Part shown: positions 30,565 through 43,232 of the stretch, in pieces
Layout of the letters: the number at the start of each line of letters is the position of its first letter
Numbering within the stretch: the stretch's first letter is position 1
From: Clonostachys chloroleuca
Lineage: Eukaryota; Ascomycota; Sordariomycetes; Hypocreales; Bionectriaceae
Reading direction: 5' to 3'
DNA: 64,000 bases
Assembly (NCBI GenBank): GCA_037952775.1
Contig: JBANAY010000003.1
Coordinates: 9,486,001 to 9,550,000, forward strand
Notes under the pieces: generated by a model
The model's input: only the letters and a program-made list of their open reading frames with translations
The model's database searches: none
What the model was told of the DNA's origin: nothing
Made by a program: the position numbers and the translations under genes

Positions 30565-31100
30565 TGCAGACTGAATTGCTGTAGAAGGAAGATGATGATG
30601 TGAGTCTGTCTAGTCGTGAAGATGTCTAGAAGCCAGTGAGCGGCCTCGTTTCTATGGATTGAGAATTTTTGAGAGCTGAGATACAATATTTAGCCACCAC
30701 TCTATCATGAACCTTTTAGCCGTGAATTTATTAACGAGTGCCAAGATTAATCCTCCTGCTTGAAAAGTGGACCATCTTTAGGCAGAAGGGCCTCAGCCAC
30801 TCATTGCGCATGGTCATTGTATGAAATAGATTGGATACAGTGTAAGTAGTTACTTGTGTGGACAAATGAGATGTATTTATTACAATATACTGCAAAATTA
30901 ATAAGGCTAATGGAGTAAATGAAGAAGTAGACAAAGGAAATAATAAGAGTCAGGTATCTAAGAAGTTCTAAGATTATTCTTGAATCAACCAGCCAGTGGT
31001 CCGTAAGTCGTAACGTTCGTCGCATCGTGAATACCTATAGAAAACAAATGAAAGATAATTAAGAATCGCATCCAGTGCGATGTGTGCGAGGCCAGCCTTA
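30565..31100. other. intergenic, AT-rich
   Basis: AT-rich spacer (notably 30830-31020) between two minus-strand genes. No gene is supported. Confidence 0.55.
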
Positions 31101-32280
31101 TTAATGTATCGTCATCCGGCGGTTCCCTTCCTCCAAACTCGCGGGGTCGCTGCTCCCGCTGGCATTGCTCGCTCTACGAGCCCCGAATTGCTCCTTCAGC
31201 CCCTGGCCAAAGTTGAGAGTGCATATCAACGCGTTGAAAAACGTCGAGATGATGAGGCTGATGGCGACAATGGCAAACGTGGCCAAGGGCATCTTGACGG
31301 CACGGTAGTAAAATTGCCAATCATTGGAGAAGAGCCTTGCCAGTTTGAAGATGAAGTAGATCAATGCCCCGAAATAGAGAAACATGGTCGCTACCATACC
31401 CAATTTCTTTTCATAGTGCGTGGAATACCCAGCAGCGAAGAGAATGGCAATCGTGATGGGGATCGCGGCGATGGTGAGACCAAATTCAGGATCCCACTTC
31501 TTCGTGACGACGCCAACGAGCTGGATCAGGAATCCAACCACGAAGAAGAAGTCGAACTTCAACAAGGTGATATAGACCAGGTAATAGACGTAGCGCTGCT
31601 TCATCGGGTAGTCGGCGCCGACCAGCTTGAGGATCGTCCAGGCAAACTCTTGATAGACCTTCCAAGTGCAGAACGCCATGAAGATCGTGGCCAGTGCCAT
31701 GATGCAAGGGATGGCAATGAGGAACGCTTGGGTGTCGCTCAACAACGAGGCCGCGGTCTGACCTTGTCTAAGGGCGCCCGAGCTCTCCATAACCTGCAAT
31801 GACTCCTTGATCTGCTCTGCTTGGATGCTGGTATAAACCGCCAGGACCAAGTTTGAGATGCACACGCCGATGACCTGGATGGTATTCTGGGCTATCAGAG
31901 CATCCCATACCACGATATTTTCGTAGCAGAAGATGAACACGAAGAGTGGCAAGAAAATGGGTATCACTTCGATCTGTTTCTCGTAATTGGACTGGAACTG
32001 AGGGTTCAGACTCCATTGGAACCGCACGTAGATGTAACTGCAAGAATCGATTGTTAGCAGTGTTCATTTGCCATAACACGCGTAGGCAGTGCCCTTACAT
32101 TTCAAAAGCCAGGCAGATAGTCGCCTGGACCAGCGCGACAGCAGCGAAAATAATGGACCATCTCCGTCGTATTAATCCATCCCATTCCGGATGGGATGTT
32201 GCTGGAAGCTGCAGAGATGGCTTCTCGATTGAGTTCTCGCTCCGGCCACCAATGCTACTGGGGGAAAAGGTGGGATACAT
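31101..32280 (-). CDS. UPF0658 Golgi-type multispanning membrane protein
   Basis: Two exons (32280-32099, 32037-31101) encode 372 residues with about eight hydrophobic segments. The order of conserved stretches (YENIVVWDALIAQNTIQVIGV, LVLAVYTSIQ, KVYQEFAWTILKLVGAD, RYVYYLVYITLLKFDFFFVVGF, FNALICTLNFGQGL) matches the UPF0658 family, annotated in fission yeast as Golgi-localised membrane proteins of unknown function. The Ser/Asn-rich C-terminus is cytosolic-like. A long plus-strand frame over the same DNA (31080-31802) is only its shadow. Confidence 0.85.
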
Positions 32281-35168
32281 TTTGCAGCTTGAAACAATCG
32301 TGAAGCACGTTTCGCTTGGGGTGGCCCCCGTGTAGTATATGAGGATTCGGCCGTAGCTAGTCGTCCCGTGTCAACAAATGCGGTGGAGGTCGGGTGGCGA
32401 TGTCGAGGGTCAAGGGTCGGGATGCTTGTATAGCGGCCGGACGGGAAGGTTCTCAAGGGCCAGCCGAGAGGGAAGATGAAACAATTAACATTACTTGGGC
32501 CTGCCGGCAGACTTGACGCAAAGTCGACGGAATGAAATCAGAGTGAAGTGCGTGAATATAACGCTTTTCGCAGTAGGGCCAGGGGCCAGGTCAGACGCTG
32601 GCCATGATGACCAACAGACAGTTTTGTTGGTTGGTTTAGCGGCTCAGAGCGCGGTTTTGCTCACCGCGCGTCAAATCAGAGGCACAATTTGCAAAGTCCT
32701 ACCAAGATAGCGCGCTTAGTATTGGTTCAGGGCCCAAAGTCTCTGGCAGGGACGGAGTGGCAACGGGCCGCCCAAGGCCAGAGCAGGGATCCGGTTTGCC
32801 AGCAACGAACTGACAGGCTCATTTTATGAGCCCTGCTGACGTGGGACCAGCAGGATAAGCCACAGACGTGGCAATCGCGTCAACAAAAGCTTTGCGAGTT
32901 TGCGAGCGTTCTATCTTCAGGGTCCAAGAGAGCAGCCAAAAATGACGACCAGAAGCTTCCCAGGTCGTAATTCACCACAATCATCAAGTTTCTTTCTCTT
33001 CATTATAGTCAATGCCATCCCCTGCATCAAGACAGACCCACTGACTGGTACCGTGTCGAACGCGTGGGCTATGTCCGTTCCCCTTCGGTGCTCCGGCGGT
33101 GGACCAAAAACACTAAAATAAGCACACTCAACATGAACAGGGAAACATAACCCACGAACTGCCATGGAAGATCCACAATCTCAATCTACCACCACGTGGA
33201 TTCCCTATCTCTCCAGCCCACAAGGGCTATTTCCCAGCCCAGACAGTTCTTGCTGGTTAATCAAAGCTGTCATGGCACCGGGCTGCGGCAGGCCCAACCG
33301 GCACGGTCAGCATAGGGCTTTGTCAGATTAGGGCGGCCGGAAATTTTAGCGTTAAGGTGGCTCAACAACTTTTTAGCAGTGCGTAGTTCAGTTAGCAAGC
33401 TCAATGCTGGGCAACAAGCTCAATTCTCAGGCAAGTGGTTGAACTCATCATCATGCTGACGTCTACATATATGTTGGTCCATTATACCATGCATATGACA
33501 GAGACCAAAGATGTAAAATGTGTTGCTGATGGCCTCGTTCCCATAGAACAGATTGCCAGCGTCCCTGAATAGGGACGGGGTTGAGCAGGCATTAAATGCG
33601 GCCACCACAACTCCAATTTTGGTCCCTCCTGGGAGATAGGCCCAAGCATCCCCCGTTCTAGTAAAAAGATTGTGGTTTGAAGATAAATGACATAAATAGC
33701 TGTGACCGCGCAGACCGAGCCATCCTTCCTGGCTCACGGTCTCAACACGCCTGCCGTTGAGAACATTTGGAATACCTTACCATCGTCATCAAGGCAACCA
33801 TGAAAAAGCACTCATCAGACCTCAAAAATCCTATGAGCTGTCGTAGAGATTTTTCTCATTGTGGAACTGAGTGACGCTCGGAAGAGACAGCCGCAATCCA
33901 AGTGCTCAACGGTTAATGCCGGAAGGGGAACCCATTTCCATCTTCACCTTGATGCAGAATAGTGAGTACGGCAATGCGCATCCGCATTACCTTGACAGCT
34001 CCGATATGATCATCGGGCAATTAATTTGGGACCGGTTGTTCGTTCCAAATTGCTCGTCGATCGTGTTAAAGTGGGCATCTGTAGGGTAGTGAATCAGAAA
34101 CGCATCATGAAGCAAATAAAAAGGGATAACCGTAATCACAATATACCTACCTAAGCAATGGCACACGACTCAGGTCTAACAAAGTTCATCACTCTTAGAA
34201 AGTCTCTGAAACTTTGCCCAGGATACTTGGCAAGAAAGAACTTATAGAAGCACTAGTAAGGTGGACAAGTTTGAGGTTGTAAACCAAAAATAGTTCATAC
34301 ATGTAAATCTTTGAGTAATGGATAGGATTTGGCAATTAAGAAGAGCGCAAGTACTGTCTAAACACAGATGTAATGTTAAGTGTACTCTTAGTTTCCCCAT
34401 TCTGAAACGGATGTGAGTTTTGCAAACTGATATACTGCTTCATATGATCAAGTAGCGTTTCATTTAATATAATGGCAGTGCTGCTCGCTACGATGTAAGG
34501 ATGCCAATGAAACACTTGGTAGGAGGTGGAGAGGCTTTACTGGCAGGACTACGAGCGTAAAGTTCTTTTATTTTGGTCTATCGACACCATTAGGGGTTTT
34601 GGGAGGCCCGATAGTTCACATCAAGGTCCATGGTGTACACGCTCTTGCACAGCATATGATACTCCAATAGAGCTACAGCCCTGAACTTTCCTTTTCATAA
34701 CATTTCTAAGACAACCTCTTATATATATATTTATTTAGCTACAAGTGAACATACGTTCTTTTTCCTCTGACAGGAACATGCCGACGTAACACAATCACAC
34801 ACTCACACTCACCAAAGTCCAAGACGTCTGTGGATCATTATTTTGTTCCGGCATATCTTCCTTTAGTCTTCACATCCAATGAATATATTTCAAGTTATAG
34901 TGACTCTGAAGAAAAACAATATCATACCTATACACGTAGATTTAATCATCATTATCTAAAGGACAAAGCCTCACGCTGAATCTTAGCAGACCGAACTTTA
35001 GTATAAATAGGAGATACTATCTTGGTTAATATTTCTAACTACTTAAACCAGTCTACTCTCACCAATCTACTCGCGACCGTAAATCTCACCAAGAACAGAA
35101 CCAAAGCTCAAGCCTGTGCCAGCAGAGGTATCATTTCGACAACCTTTACTACCAAATCCTTTCCCAAA
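32281..35168. other. 2.9-kb region without a supported gene
   Basis: Contains only short, unconvincing frames. An E-box-like CCACGTGG lies at 33192-33199. The section 34100-35000 is AT-rich, with a TATATATATATTTATTTA-like run near 34720. Confidence 0.5.
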
Positions 35169-35348
35169 ATGACTCCAGACGAGTACAATGCGGAATTGAC
35201 GCGAATTCTCGAAGAAATGACCCAAAATCGAAACAAGTACAACGAAGGCATTAAGGAAATGAAAAAGCTTAGGGATAAGAGGGATGGCTTAGATGAGAAG
35301 GTGAAGAAGAGTGAGATCGACGCGAGAATGAAGCATCTCCTTAGCTAA
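35169..35348 (+). CDS. small charged coiled-coil ORF (doubtful)
   Basis: From the ATG at 35169 a 59-residue frame reads as a Lys/Glu-rich helix (MTPDEYNAELTRILEEMTQN, then KEMKKLRDKRDGLDEKVKK). Immediately after the stop, another frame (35344 onward) continues the same helical character: NEELFKESGKLYEEFKSLRE, ending at a TGA near 35422. A 44-nt GT..AG segment (GTGAAG to CCTTAG) could join both, or a frameshift could separate them. I do not recognise the protein. The composition is protein-like, but the length and isolation make it uncertain. Confidence 0.35.
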   Translation: MTPDEYNAELTRILEEMTQNRNKYNEGIKEMKKLRDKRDGLDEKVKKSEIDARMKHLLS

Positions 35349-35422
35349 ACGAGGAGTTATTCAAAGAATCTGGGAAACTATATGAGGAGTTCAAAAGCCT
35401 ACGAGAACGGAAACATGAATGA

Positions 35423-35991
35423 TGTAAGAACCTATTGAGAACAGTTATGCACTTTTTTCTGCTGGAATAGAGGGAGCGAGATACAATCATAGCCAGCCCT
35501 ACTACATCTTGAGCTACTACTATGGGTGCATTAACAGTCGACGGTTCATGTCTGGGGTTGCCCATAGTGTAAGTCGTGGGCATCGCCTGGCAAGGGTTCA
35601 AGTATTCAAAAAGCATGCTCTAGTATTTTCCTTGATTTTGATACTTCCGCATGCTTCGTCTGACTCTGACCAAGGCAAATTACTGCGTAGTTAAGCAGCC
35701 GATTTACAACACCCAACAGGTCCCCTATGCTTGCGGGATCATTACAACCAAATGACTCCTAGGATACCTAATAAACCTCGAAGAAAGTTTCTTCCTCTGT
35801 CTAACTTTATATGGATTCCCTTTGCTGGGTCGAGTAGCTTGACGGTCAATGTTTATATTGCGGCTTCCATTGACATGTAAGGACACACCGAGATCCTTTC
35901 CTCGGATTCATATTCCAAGGCAAAGTTTAGACAAGGGTCACATATTACCGGTGGCTTAACATACCAAGAACAAAAGCAAGACCTCGAAACT
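35423..35991. other. intergenic spacer
   Basis: No gene is supported; this is the 3' flank of the next minus-strand gene. Confidence 0.5.
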
Positions 35992-37512
35992 TTAGACTCG
36001 GGCAGAGCCTGCTCTCTGTGCCGTCTGTTCTTGATACCCCTCCGTCTCCTCATCGGCGAGTTCAGTTGATACTGCAGCTTCTCCCTCCGGCTCCTCGTGA
36101 GCGTGAAGCTTCATATTGACAAACATAGCCCACAATCCAAGGTCATACAGGAGTCTCAGGGAGCCGCCCACAACATAAGCGACCCAGAAGTGATTCGATT
36201 CAGCCAGCCCACCTGTGACTGATGGACCAATCGTCGATGCCAGTGTTCTCACAGTGCTGGTGATACCCATGATGGCAGTACGCTCATGGGGCTTTACCGC
36301 CGCGGCAATGAATGCCGCGCGGGGAGCTTGATCCATGCTGTTGAGACCGGTGCGAATGAAGAGTAGAATTATCGTAAGCACCAAGCCACTGGGAAGAGGG
36401 AAGAAGAGAACGGCGGCGGAGGACGGAATGTGGGTAAAGACCATAGTATTAAGGAGACCGATGTGACGTGCACAAGGCCCAGCGAAAACCGTCGACACAG
36501 TGCCAAGAATGTACGCGGCTGACATGATACTCCCAAGGGTGGACTTTGATAAATGGAACTTCCCATCCAGATAGTAATTGGTCAGGGAGTATGAAACCAT
36601 ACCATCAGCCACGCTGTCAACAGCGAGAAGGAACCAGAGCTTGTACATGACCGAGAGAGTGGTGGATGATATTTGGGAGATCTGAACGCTCGCTTGAGAA
36701 GCTAGGGCGCTGGACTTGTTGGACGGTTGCTGATCTGCCGGAGTCGCGGTGTTGTAATCTTCATCGTCCTCTGACCCATCAAGCAGCCCCTGCTCAGACT
36801 CATGAGGTGCTTGTTCTTCGGACACGTGAGAGATTTCAGATTTATCACTCATAGAGAATGCAAACAGCATGTTCAAGACTCCCATGAGGATATAGATCCA
36901 GAATGTCGAATGGTACGTCTTCAACAAACCCCATCTGTGGTTCTTCTGAACATTTTCAATATAATGTCCCACCACTCCCAAGCCTGCAGCCGATCCAAGG
37001 CCGGAACTTGTGACATACCAAGAGAGCACGTCTGCACGTGTGCTTGGAGTGGTAAGATGAGACAAAATCGACTCCTCTATGGCTCGGAAAGGTCCGAAAT
37101 CACCGCCTGTGATGCTCACAACGCCGAGTACGGCAGCGAAGAGCAACAACCAAAAGTTTTCAAAGTAAGAGAATATAGCACCAGACAGGGCCATGAAGAA
37201 CCCGCCTGCGAAGAGGACACGGCGTCGGCCCAGGCCATCGGCCAATAAGGTGACGAGCAGCCCTAGAACAACATCACCAATGAGGGTCAAGGTCATGAAG
37301 ACGCCAATCTGGAAATCGGAGAACTTTAGCTCGGAAAAGAACAAGGCAATGATGAGAGAGACAGCTCCAAAGGCGAACATGCGACAGGTCCGAGCAATGA
37401 TGACCAACCAGGCGTCCTTGCCGGCACCCCAGAGAGAGGCGATTCCGGACTCATGGTAGAGCCATTTAATGCTCTTGACGCTTGGGGAAAAGCGACCTCC
37501 TTGCAAAGCCAT
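35992..37512 (-). CDS. MFS transporter, unassigned subfamily
   Basis: Intronless gene for 506 residues with 12 predicted membrane segments. The motif-A loop between helices 2 and 3 reads LLADGLGRRRVLFAG. The central cytosolic loop is long, Ser/Glu/Asp-rich and disordered. The second half repeats the pattern (GTVSTVFAGPCARHIGLLNTMVF) and has MDQAPRAAFIAAAVKPHERTA, a stretch typical of a group of conserved, poorly characterised fungal MFS proteins. It lacks the sugar-porter and DHA1 signatures seen elsewhere in the window. No adjacent pathway gene suggests a substrate. Confidence 0.85.
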   Translation of the reverse strand: MALQGGRFSPSVKSIKWLYHESGIASLWGAGKDAWLVIIARTCRMFAFGAVSLIIALFFSELKFSDFQIGVFMTLTLIGDVVLGLLVTLLADGLGRRRVLFAGGFFMALSGAIFSYFENFWLLLFAAVLGVVSITGGDFGPFRAIEESILSHLTTPSTRADVLSWYVTSSGLGSAAGLGVVGHYIENVQKNHRWGLLKTYHSTFWIYILMGVLNMLFAFSMSDKSEISHVSEEQAPHESEQGLLDGSEDDEDYNTATPADQQPSNKSSALASQASVQISQISSTTLSVMYKLWFLLAVDSVADGMVSYSLTNYYLDGKFHLSKSTLGSIMSAAYILGTVSTVFAGPCARHIGLLNTMVFTHIPSSAAVLFFPLPSGLVLTIILLFIRTGLNSMDQAPRAAFIAAAVKPHERTAIMGITSTVRTLASTIGPSVTGGLAESNHFWVAYVVGGSLRLLYDLGLWAMFVNMKLHAHEEPEGEAAVSTELADEETEGYQEQTAQRAGSARV

Positions 37513-37873
37513 GGTGAAATGTATTCCAGCTGCGATATTGCTCCTGGAAGCCGTGAGTTGAGGAAGAGAGAATGAAAAATTTAACTCCTAAAGATCGGCC
37601 TCAATGAAGAGTCACGGTCGGATTATCCGCTGATCAGGCGATATCGCCGAGCGAATCCGCCATCGGCAACAAATCGGACTCACCCCGCACAAGTTCAGAT
37701 GACGAGCTCATCGGAAAAATAACACGATGGATGATCACGTAAGTTGGGAATGGAGACAAACTAGTTATTCCCGGCGGTGTGAATACCACCTTGCTATACT
37801 GTGCTATACCACGATCATACTAGGAAAAGATCACTCGCCACAACCTCACATGACTGGGAAACTTGACTTTAAA
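37513..37873. other. promoter of the MFS gene
   Basis: Upstream DNA of the minus-strand MFS gene; no specific element is identified. Confidence 0.45.
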
Positions 37874-39084
37874 CTATGTAGCAGCGCAGGCAACCTCTGG
37901 CTTGAGCAGCCTGAGCTCAACATCAAAATCGTCCCCAGATGACTTGCCAGACTTTACTAAACCAGGGGCAAGAACCAGTTCAATGGCGCTGTTCTCATCG
38001 GCCTTCTTCTTGCCCGGCTCCAGCTCCATGGTCTCGGGGTCAAAGACGAGCGAGGAGTCTTTGTCGATGAACTTCCAGGTAATGAATGCCACCTGCTTGC
38101 TGATCTCCTTGTCAATCTCCAAACTTTGGTTGATAAGGCGCACGAGCTGCTTCTCGATTGCCTCGGGTTTGGATGAAGACAGAGGAGAAACAAACTTGAC
38201 CATTTCCTTGGCGTGGTCAGCACAAACCTTCTGCACGCTGCTGGCTGCCTCTTTGGGATTCTGGTTGGTGGCCTCGAGCAGCAGAGAGCTGGTGTTGGCT
38301 CTCCACATGTGAAACTTGCGGCTGGCATCGGGTGCGTCTTTTGAGTTGGCCTCAATGCCCAGGGACTTCTCTGGTGATATCGTCAGTACCAATGTGATTA
38401 GGATCTAGCAAAAGGGAAGGATTTACTGATGAAATCTGACATGTAAAAGACACAGTCTGAAGCTTTCGCTGGGGCCCAGCGATACTGCCAGAAGACCTCG
38501 CTCTTTAGGAAGCCCCAGAAGAACGCCCTGAGCGCTGCAGACCGTATTTCCGGTGTCTTCAAGTATGTCTCGTAAGTACCATCTGGGAGGTTCAAGTACT
38601 TGTTGAGATACTCCAATAGCTCCCCATTGATGCTGACGTCCTTAATTTGATCCTCAAAATATTGGATGGTAAAATTGCGGATTTCAAAGCGCAATTGACT
38701 GACTTTCTGGATGAGCTCCTGGTCCGTCAATTGATTGTACCCCTGATTCTGCCGAAGATACCTGTCCAACTCGCCAGCCGCTTCTCGCCATCGCTTGCGT
38801 AGGTCTGCAGACTCATTATTCTTCTTTTCGAGATCGGCCTCAGCCTGGCCTCGATAAGCCCTCTCTTCTTCGAGAGCCTCTTCTAGTTCTTTGACTTTCG
38901 CGTCAACTGCTGCTGTAGCAGGGACCTCTGGGGCCGCCTCTGGAGTCGCCTCTGGAGTAGCTTCTGGGGCAGTTGCAGGAGCTTCCGCTGTGGGTGAAGC
39001 CACATTGTCTGTGACCACCTCCGCCTCAGGAGCTTTGTCCGAGGCTCCGTGCTCTGTTGTAACCACAATTGGGTCGTTGGGCAT
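37874..39084 (-). CDS. conserved hypothetical protein with coiled coil
   Basis: Two exons (39084-38427, 38370-37874) encode 384 residues. Residues 25-60 are low complexity with imperfect repeats of APEATPEA type. A Glu/Lys/Leu coiled coil follows (VKELEEALEEERAYRGQAEA). The middle has a conserved-looking globular stretch (EIRNFTIQYFEDQIKDVSI; ALRAFFWGFLKSEVFWQYRW), and the C-terminal half is helical with RANTSSLLLEATN and a Ser/Thr loop. There is no signal peptide or membrane segment. I do not recognise a named domain; similar proteins in fungi are annotated only as hypothetical. Confidence 0.75.
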
Positions 39085-40153
39085 GTTTGGGTTTGTGAGT
39101 TCGGGTTGAAATAAGCGAACTCAAAGGATTCTTGTTCAGTGGCGCCGTGCAAGTATCCAAAGAAAATCAAGTGAGCAGCTTCGCTTGGTTTCAATGACTG
39201 ATGAAAATGACTGTTGTGGGTTGCCTAAGAAATGATGTCAGAAGAAGGCTGGACAAAGATTCATCAAGACTGTTGCTTCGGAAGCGCCGTGAGCTGCAGG
39301 ACAATGGACATAAAAATACGCCTAGGTTCCATTTTGCGGCACTCTGACGATAATAATGATGGTTGTACTGCCACGTTCCTTGCTCGTAGTGGCATGATAT
39401 TCACCCCCGTGGCGTTCTTTTCTTGGTCACTGCCAACGTGGCTGAGAATGTGCGAAACATTCTTGCTTGCATTGTCATTTATGACGACACGATATGCACA
39501 ATCAGGATCACTTGCATGAATGGAGCCCCTGAGTAGGGCGTCAAGTGGAGAGTATCGCCGTTGGGGGTTGCTGCAATTCACATATCACCGATTGGATGCC
39601 GACGTCCAACGTGTAAATGACCAAACTCGGGATTCCGTCACAGGACCATTTCTATCCAATCCTAGCGGGAAGATCCAACCGAAAGCCGGGTGAGAGACTT
39701 CCAAGGGCTGTCATGCTTGGGTTGCGCGTTTATACGATCCTTGTTTTGGGGTTATGCGGTGCATACGCATTAACGCATTAACCTGGCGACGCTTTCGGGA
39801 TATCTCCCCCACAAACAGATTCACCTATGACCAGTGATTCGTCGTAAGGTCCCTATGGATGACCAGGAGAAGTTACATTAGCGTGAATCACCCTGTGGGC
39901 GTTGAAGATGCATCTCGTTTCTATTCTTGGACAGCCTGGGCTGACTATGACATACCAATTGCTTCAATGCCGCGTGGCTGTGATGAAACATTTCACCTCG
40001 TGATCATGAAAGGCAGGTTTGGGCACTTTTTGGAATCACTACAACATCAATACAAATACGAATCTTCCTCTACAACATTGTTAGCGTTGCTTGTTATTGC
40101 TAAATTCTCTTCCTGATTTCACTGTTACTTTGAACGGCTTGGATCTCGACAAA
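39085..40153. other. divergent promoter region
   Basis: About 1.1 kb between the minus-strand hypothetical gene and the HSP70-like gene. A short direct repeat GCATTAAC-GCATTAAC lies at about 39767-39782. No gene is supported. Confidence 0.45.
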
Positions 40154-42510
40154 ATGGGTTCGTTGAACGCAGATGAGTACAAGGATGATGCGGGTTACTT
40201 GAGGAAGAGCTCCGAAACACCTGAGCATCAGCGCTGGTCGATGAAGAATTTGATCAGCAAGATCAAGAAGAAGAATGACACAGATCTTGAAGACTTCATG
40301 GTCATCGGTATTGACTTTGGAACAACGTAAGTATCGGTTCGAGTGTATTTCTAATCTAAGTCCCAATTGAAGCTTATGAAACTAGATACTCTGGAGCAGC
40401 ATGGGCTACAGTGGCGGATTTTGAGTCTGAAGAGATCAATCTCATCACCAACTGGCCAGGAATTGGAGGTGAAGAGGGAAAGGCTCCCACCGAGCTCTTC
40501 TATGAGCATGGCGATGTGATGTGGGGATATGGAATTCCCGCTGACGCCGACCCAGTGCGCTGGTTCAAGTTGCTCCTCTTGCAGGAGGAAGACCTGGCGC
40601 CCGAGCTTCGCCAGTCCGAATTTGTGCTACGTGCGCGCAAGATGCTGAGAGAGAATAACAAGACTGCTACAGACCTCATTGCCGATTATCTCAAGGCTTT
40701 GTGGGCTCACATCCTCAACTCTATCAAGAAGGCTAGAAGCAAGACTGTCATTGAGGCTCTCAGATTTCATGTTGTCATTACGGTTCCTGCCATCTGGAAG
40801 GATTATGCCCGCACAGCTATGGAGGAGGCAGCAAAGAAGGCCGGTATTCTTGACGATCGCCCTGCCGGTAGCACTACCCTGGCCTTTGCCCCCGAGCCTG
40901 AGGCTGCAGCCTTGGCTACGCTTTGCGAAAAGGGCCGTGTAGCTAAGAAGGACGATGTGTTCGTGATTTGCGATGCTGGCGGTGGTACAGTGGTAAGTGG
41001 AAAAGATTTTAAAGGCGTGTTTCTTTTATATTTAAAAGCAATTCTAATTATGAACATAAAGGACCTGATCAGCTACCGAGTGGGAGGATTGGAGCCCATT
41101 GAACTCCATGAGGCGGTACTGGGTTCAGGTAAGCACCTAAAGTGAGAGCTGTTCACGCGCATGACTGATAAATTTTCCCAGGTGGCTTGTGCGGTGGTAT
41201 CTTCATCGATGAGGCCTTCGAGAGTATCTGCAAGGCGCGATTGGGACGACAGTGGAGCAATCTTAGCCAGACTGGCGTCAAAGAACTCATGAAGGACCAG
41301 TGGGAGTACGGCATCAAGCCTCAGTTTACTCCCGAGGACAAGAACAAGGAGTACATTGTTGCTATCCCGGCCGAGGCGTTCAAGAACGGTGCTGACCAGA
41401 ATGATTTGGAACGAAAGCCCGTCATTAAGAACGGTCGAATTCACTTTACTAGGTAAGAACGTTTTCGTGAGTGTAATATTGTGAAGCATGTACTAATCAC
41501 AGCATAGCGAGGACATCGAGAAGGCATTCGCCGCTGTTTTCGCTGACATTATCAAGTTGATCGATGGTCAAATCAGCAAGGCCAAGCAGGACAACATGTC
41601 GGTCAAGGTAAGTGACTATACTGAAGTCGTGAACCCAAAGGTCAAAGTTCTCACAACAATCAAAGGGGATCATCCTTGTTGGAGGCCTTGGCTCAAGCCC
41701 ATACTTATATGAGTACCTCTCTGAGAAGTATGGAGGCAACGAGATAGATGTTCTGCAGTCCGCTGGTATCCGACCGTAAGTGGATGATTTGTTATATCAC
41801 TCTTCTTCAAATCTCAAGATTCTGACAATTGACCTTTCTAGACGCACCGCCATCTGTCGCGGAGCCATCTTCAAGGGATTCCTAGATGCACCGAGCGGCA
41901 AGCTTAGTAGCGCCATGACTGCAGCCGGAAAACCTCTGCAAATGCCTGTTCGTGTCGTGTCTACTATCGCTAGACAAAGCCTGGGCGTTGAGTTCACGCC
42001 TCTCTTTGAGGAAGGTCTTCACCCTGCCGAAGACAAGTACTGGGATAAGGACGAAGGCGTGTGGAGAGCCGGTAAGCAGATGCTGTGGTATCTGAAGAAG
42101 GTAAGCCAAAATCCGGCGAATGTGTGAAGACATAAACCAATCTAACCATCTAACTGCAGGGCGAGAATGTATCGAAGAAGGAACCTGTCAAGAACACGTT
42201 CTATCGAACCTTTGCAAAGGCTGAGGACTTCAAGGATACCGTTACCGAGACTGTCCAACAGTGCGAAGATGATGTGCCACCAACTCGGCTTGGGCCTAGC
42301 ATCAAAGAGCTATGCAAGATCCACTGCCGGCTTGATGATATTCCCTTCGAATCCCTTGATGACTACAAGGGTGAAAACAACCAAGATTTGAAGAGATACA
42401 TGTATGACATCGAAATGGTGCCATCCGGAGCTTCAAACATCTTCGCGGTCTATCACCAGGGAACAAAGATGGGGTCTCATGATGCAAACGTCGAATATAC
42501 CAAGCATTAA
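40154..42510 (+). CDS. HSP70-like ATPase (HSPA12-type actin-fold protein)
   Basis: Eight exons (40154-40326, 40386-40992, 41062-41128, 41182-41452, 41508-41607, 41666-41775, 41842-42100, 42160-42510) encode 645 residues. The actin-like ATPase signatures are present: VIGIDFGTTYSG (phosphate 1), FVICDAGGGTVDLISYRV (phosphate 2) and IILVGGLGSSPYLYEYL (adenosine). Insertions between them and the diverged C-terminal third, without a canonical beta-sandwich substrate-binding domain, place it with the lineage-expanded HSPA12-like group of fungi rather than the chaperones Ssa/Kar2. The biological role of this group is largely unknown. The gene is isolated, with its own 1-kb upstream region. Confidence 0.88.
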
Positions 42511-43232
42511 GCTCGCTGAGACAGAAGAAGCCTTGTTTTTGTATAGTAGCGTAGTAGAGGACAAATAGTGGAAAATTGAGTGGTGACAACCTATTACCAT
42601 ACCTGATCAGGTAGAATAAAGTTTTTGAAAATTGGGCACAGGCTTTACATCTAGTCATCAAAGTAAAGAACAACTGGCCGCATCACGCCACCCACAATGA
42701 ATGCATTACCATTAATTGCTGTGAAGGATCATAAAAAGGGTGGTGTACATCTAGAGGGAGTATATTAGGAGCAACGTCTACGCCGAGGTCACACCTAGAG
42801 GCCTCAATCGTCAGTGATTATCGACAAAAAGGAGTAAAAAATGCAGGGCCACGACCAAAGAGTCAAATTTACATGGCAAATGAATGAAGAGAAGTATCAG
42901 AATCAAGATTGCCAGCTACCAGCCTCGAATCCTACCAAGTCTGTCTCAATGCGAGGACCGTTGCATCATCCATTTAGACGCTTTACCCGAAAGGGATGCA
43001 TATACGGCCTCAACACTAACCCTAAAGAGACGCATATACGGTGCTGACAATATCAAGCGAGGGCTGGGGCCACCGGGAGAGTAAGCCTCTGGAAACCTAA
43101 TATCAAACATTCAAGAAGTGGAAGCTCTTATAGATATAAATTGAAGTCCATCAGAAACCTCTGGGTGATTTAGACATCAATTTCATGAGGCTTAACCTCA
43201 ACTCTACTCATCCATTTATAATATTGCCAAAG
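42511..43232. other. intergenic / hydrolase promoter
   Basis: No gene is supported. A TATAAA element at 43135-43140 lies about 95 bp before the ATG at 43233. The decamer GCATATACGG occurs twice (about 42997 and 43032). Confidence 0.45.

Noticed and set aside
31080..31802. 240-codon plus-strand frame rich in Glu/Asp/Arg
   Set aside because: It is the antisense shadow of the UPF0658 membrane protein, whose hydrophobic codons read as charged residues on the other strand.
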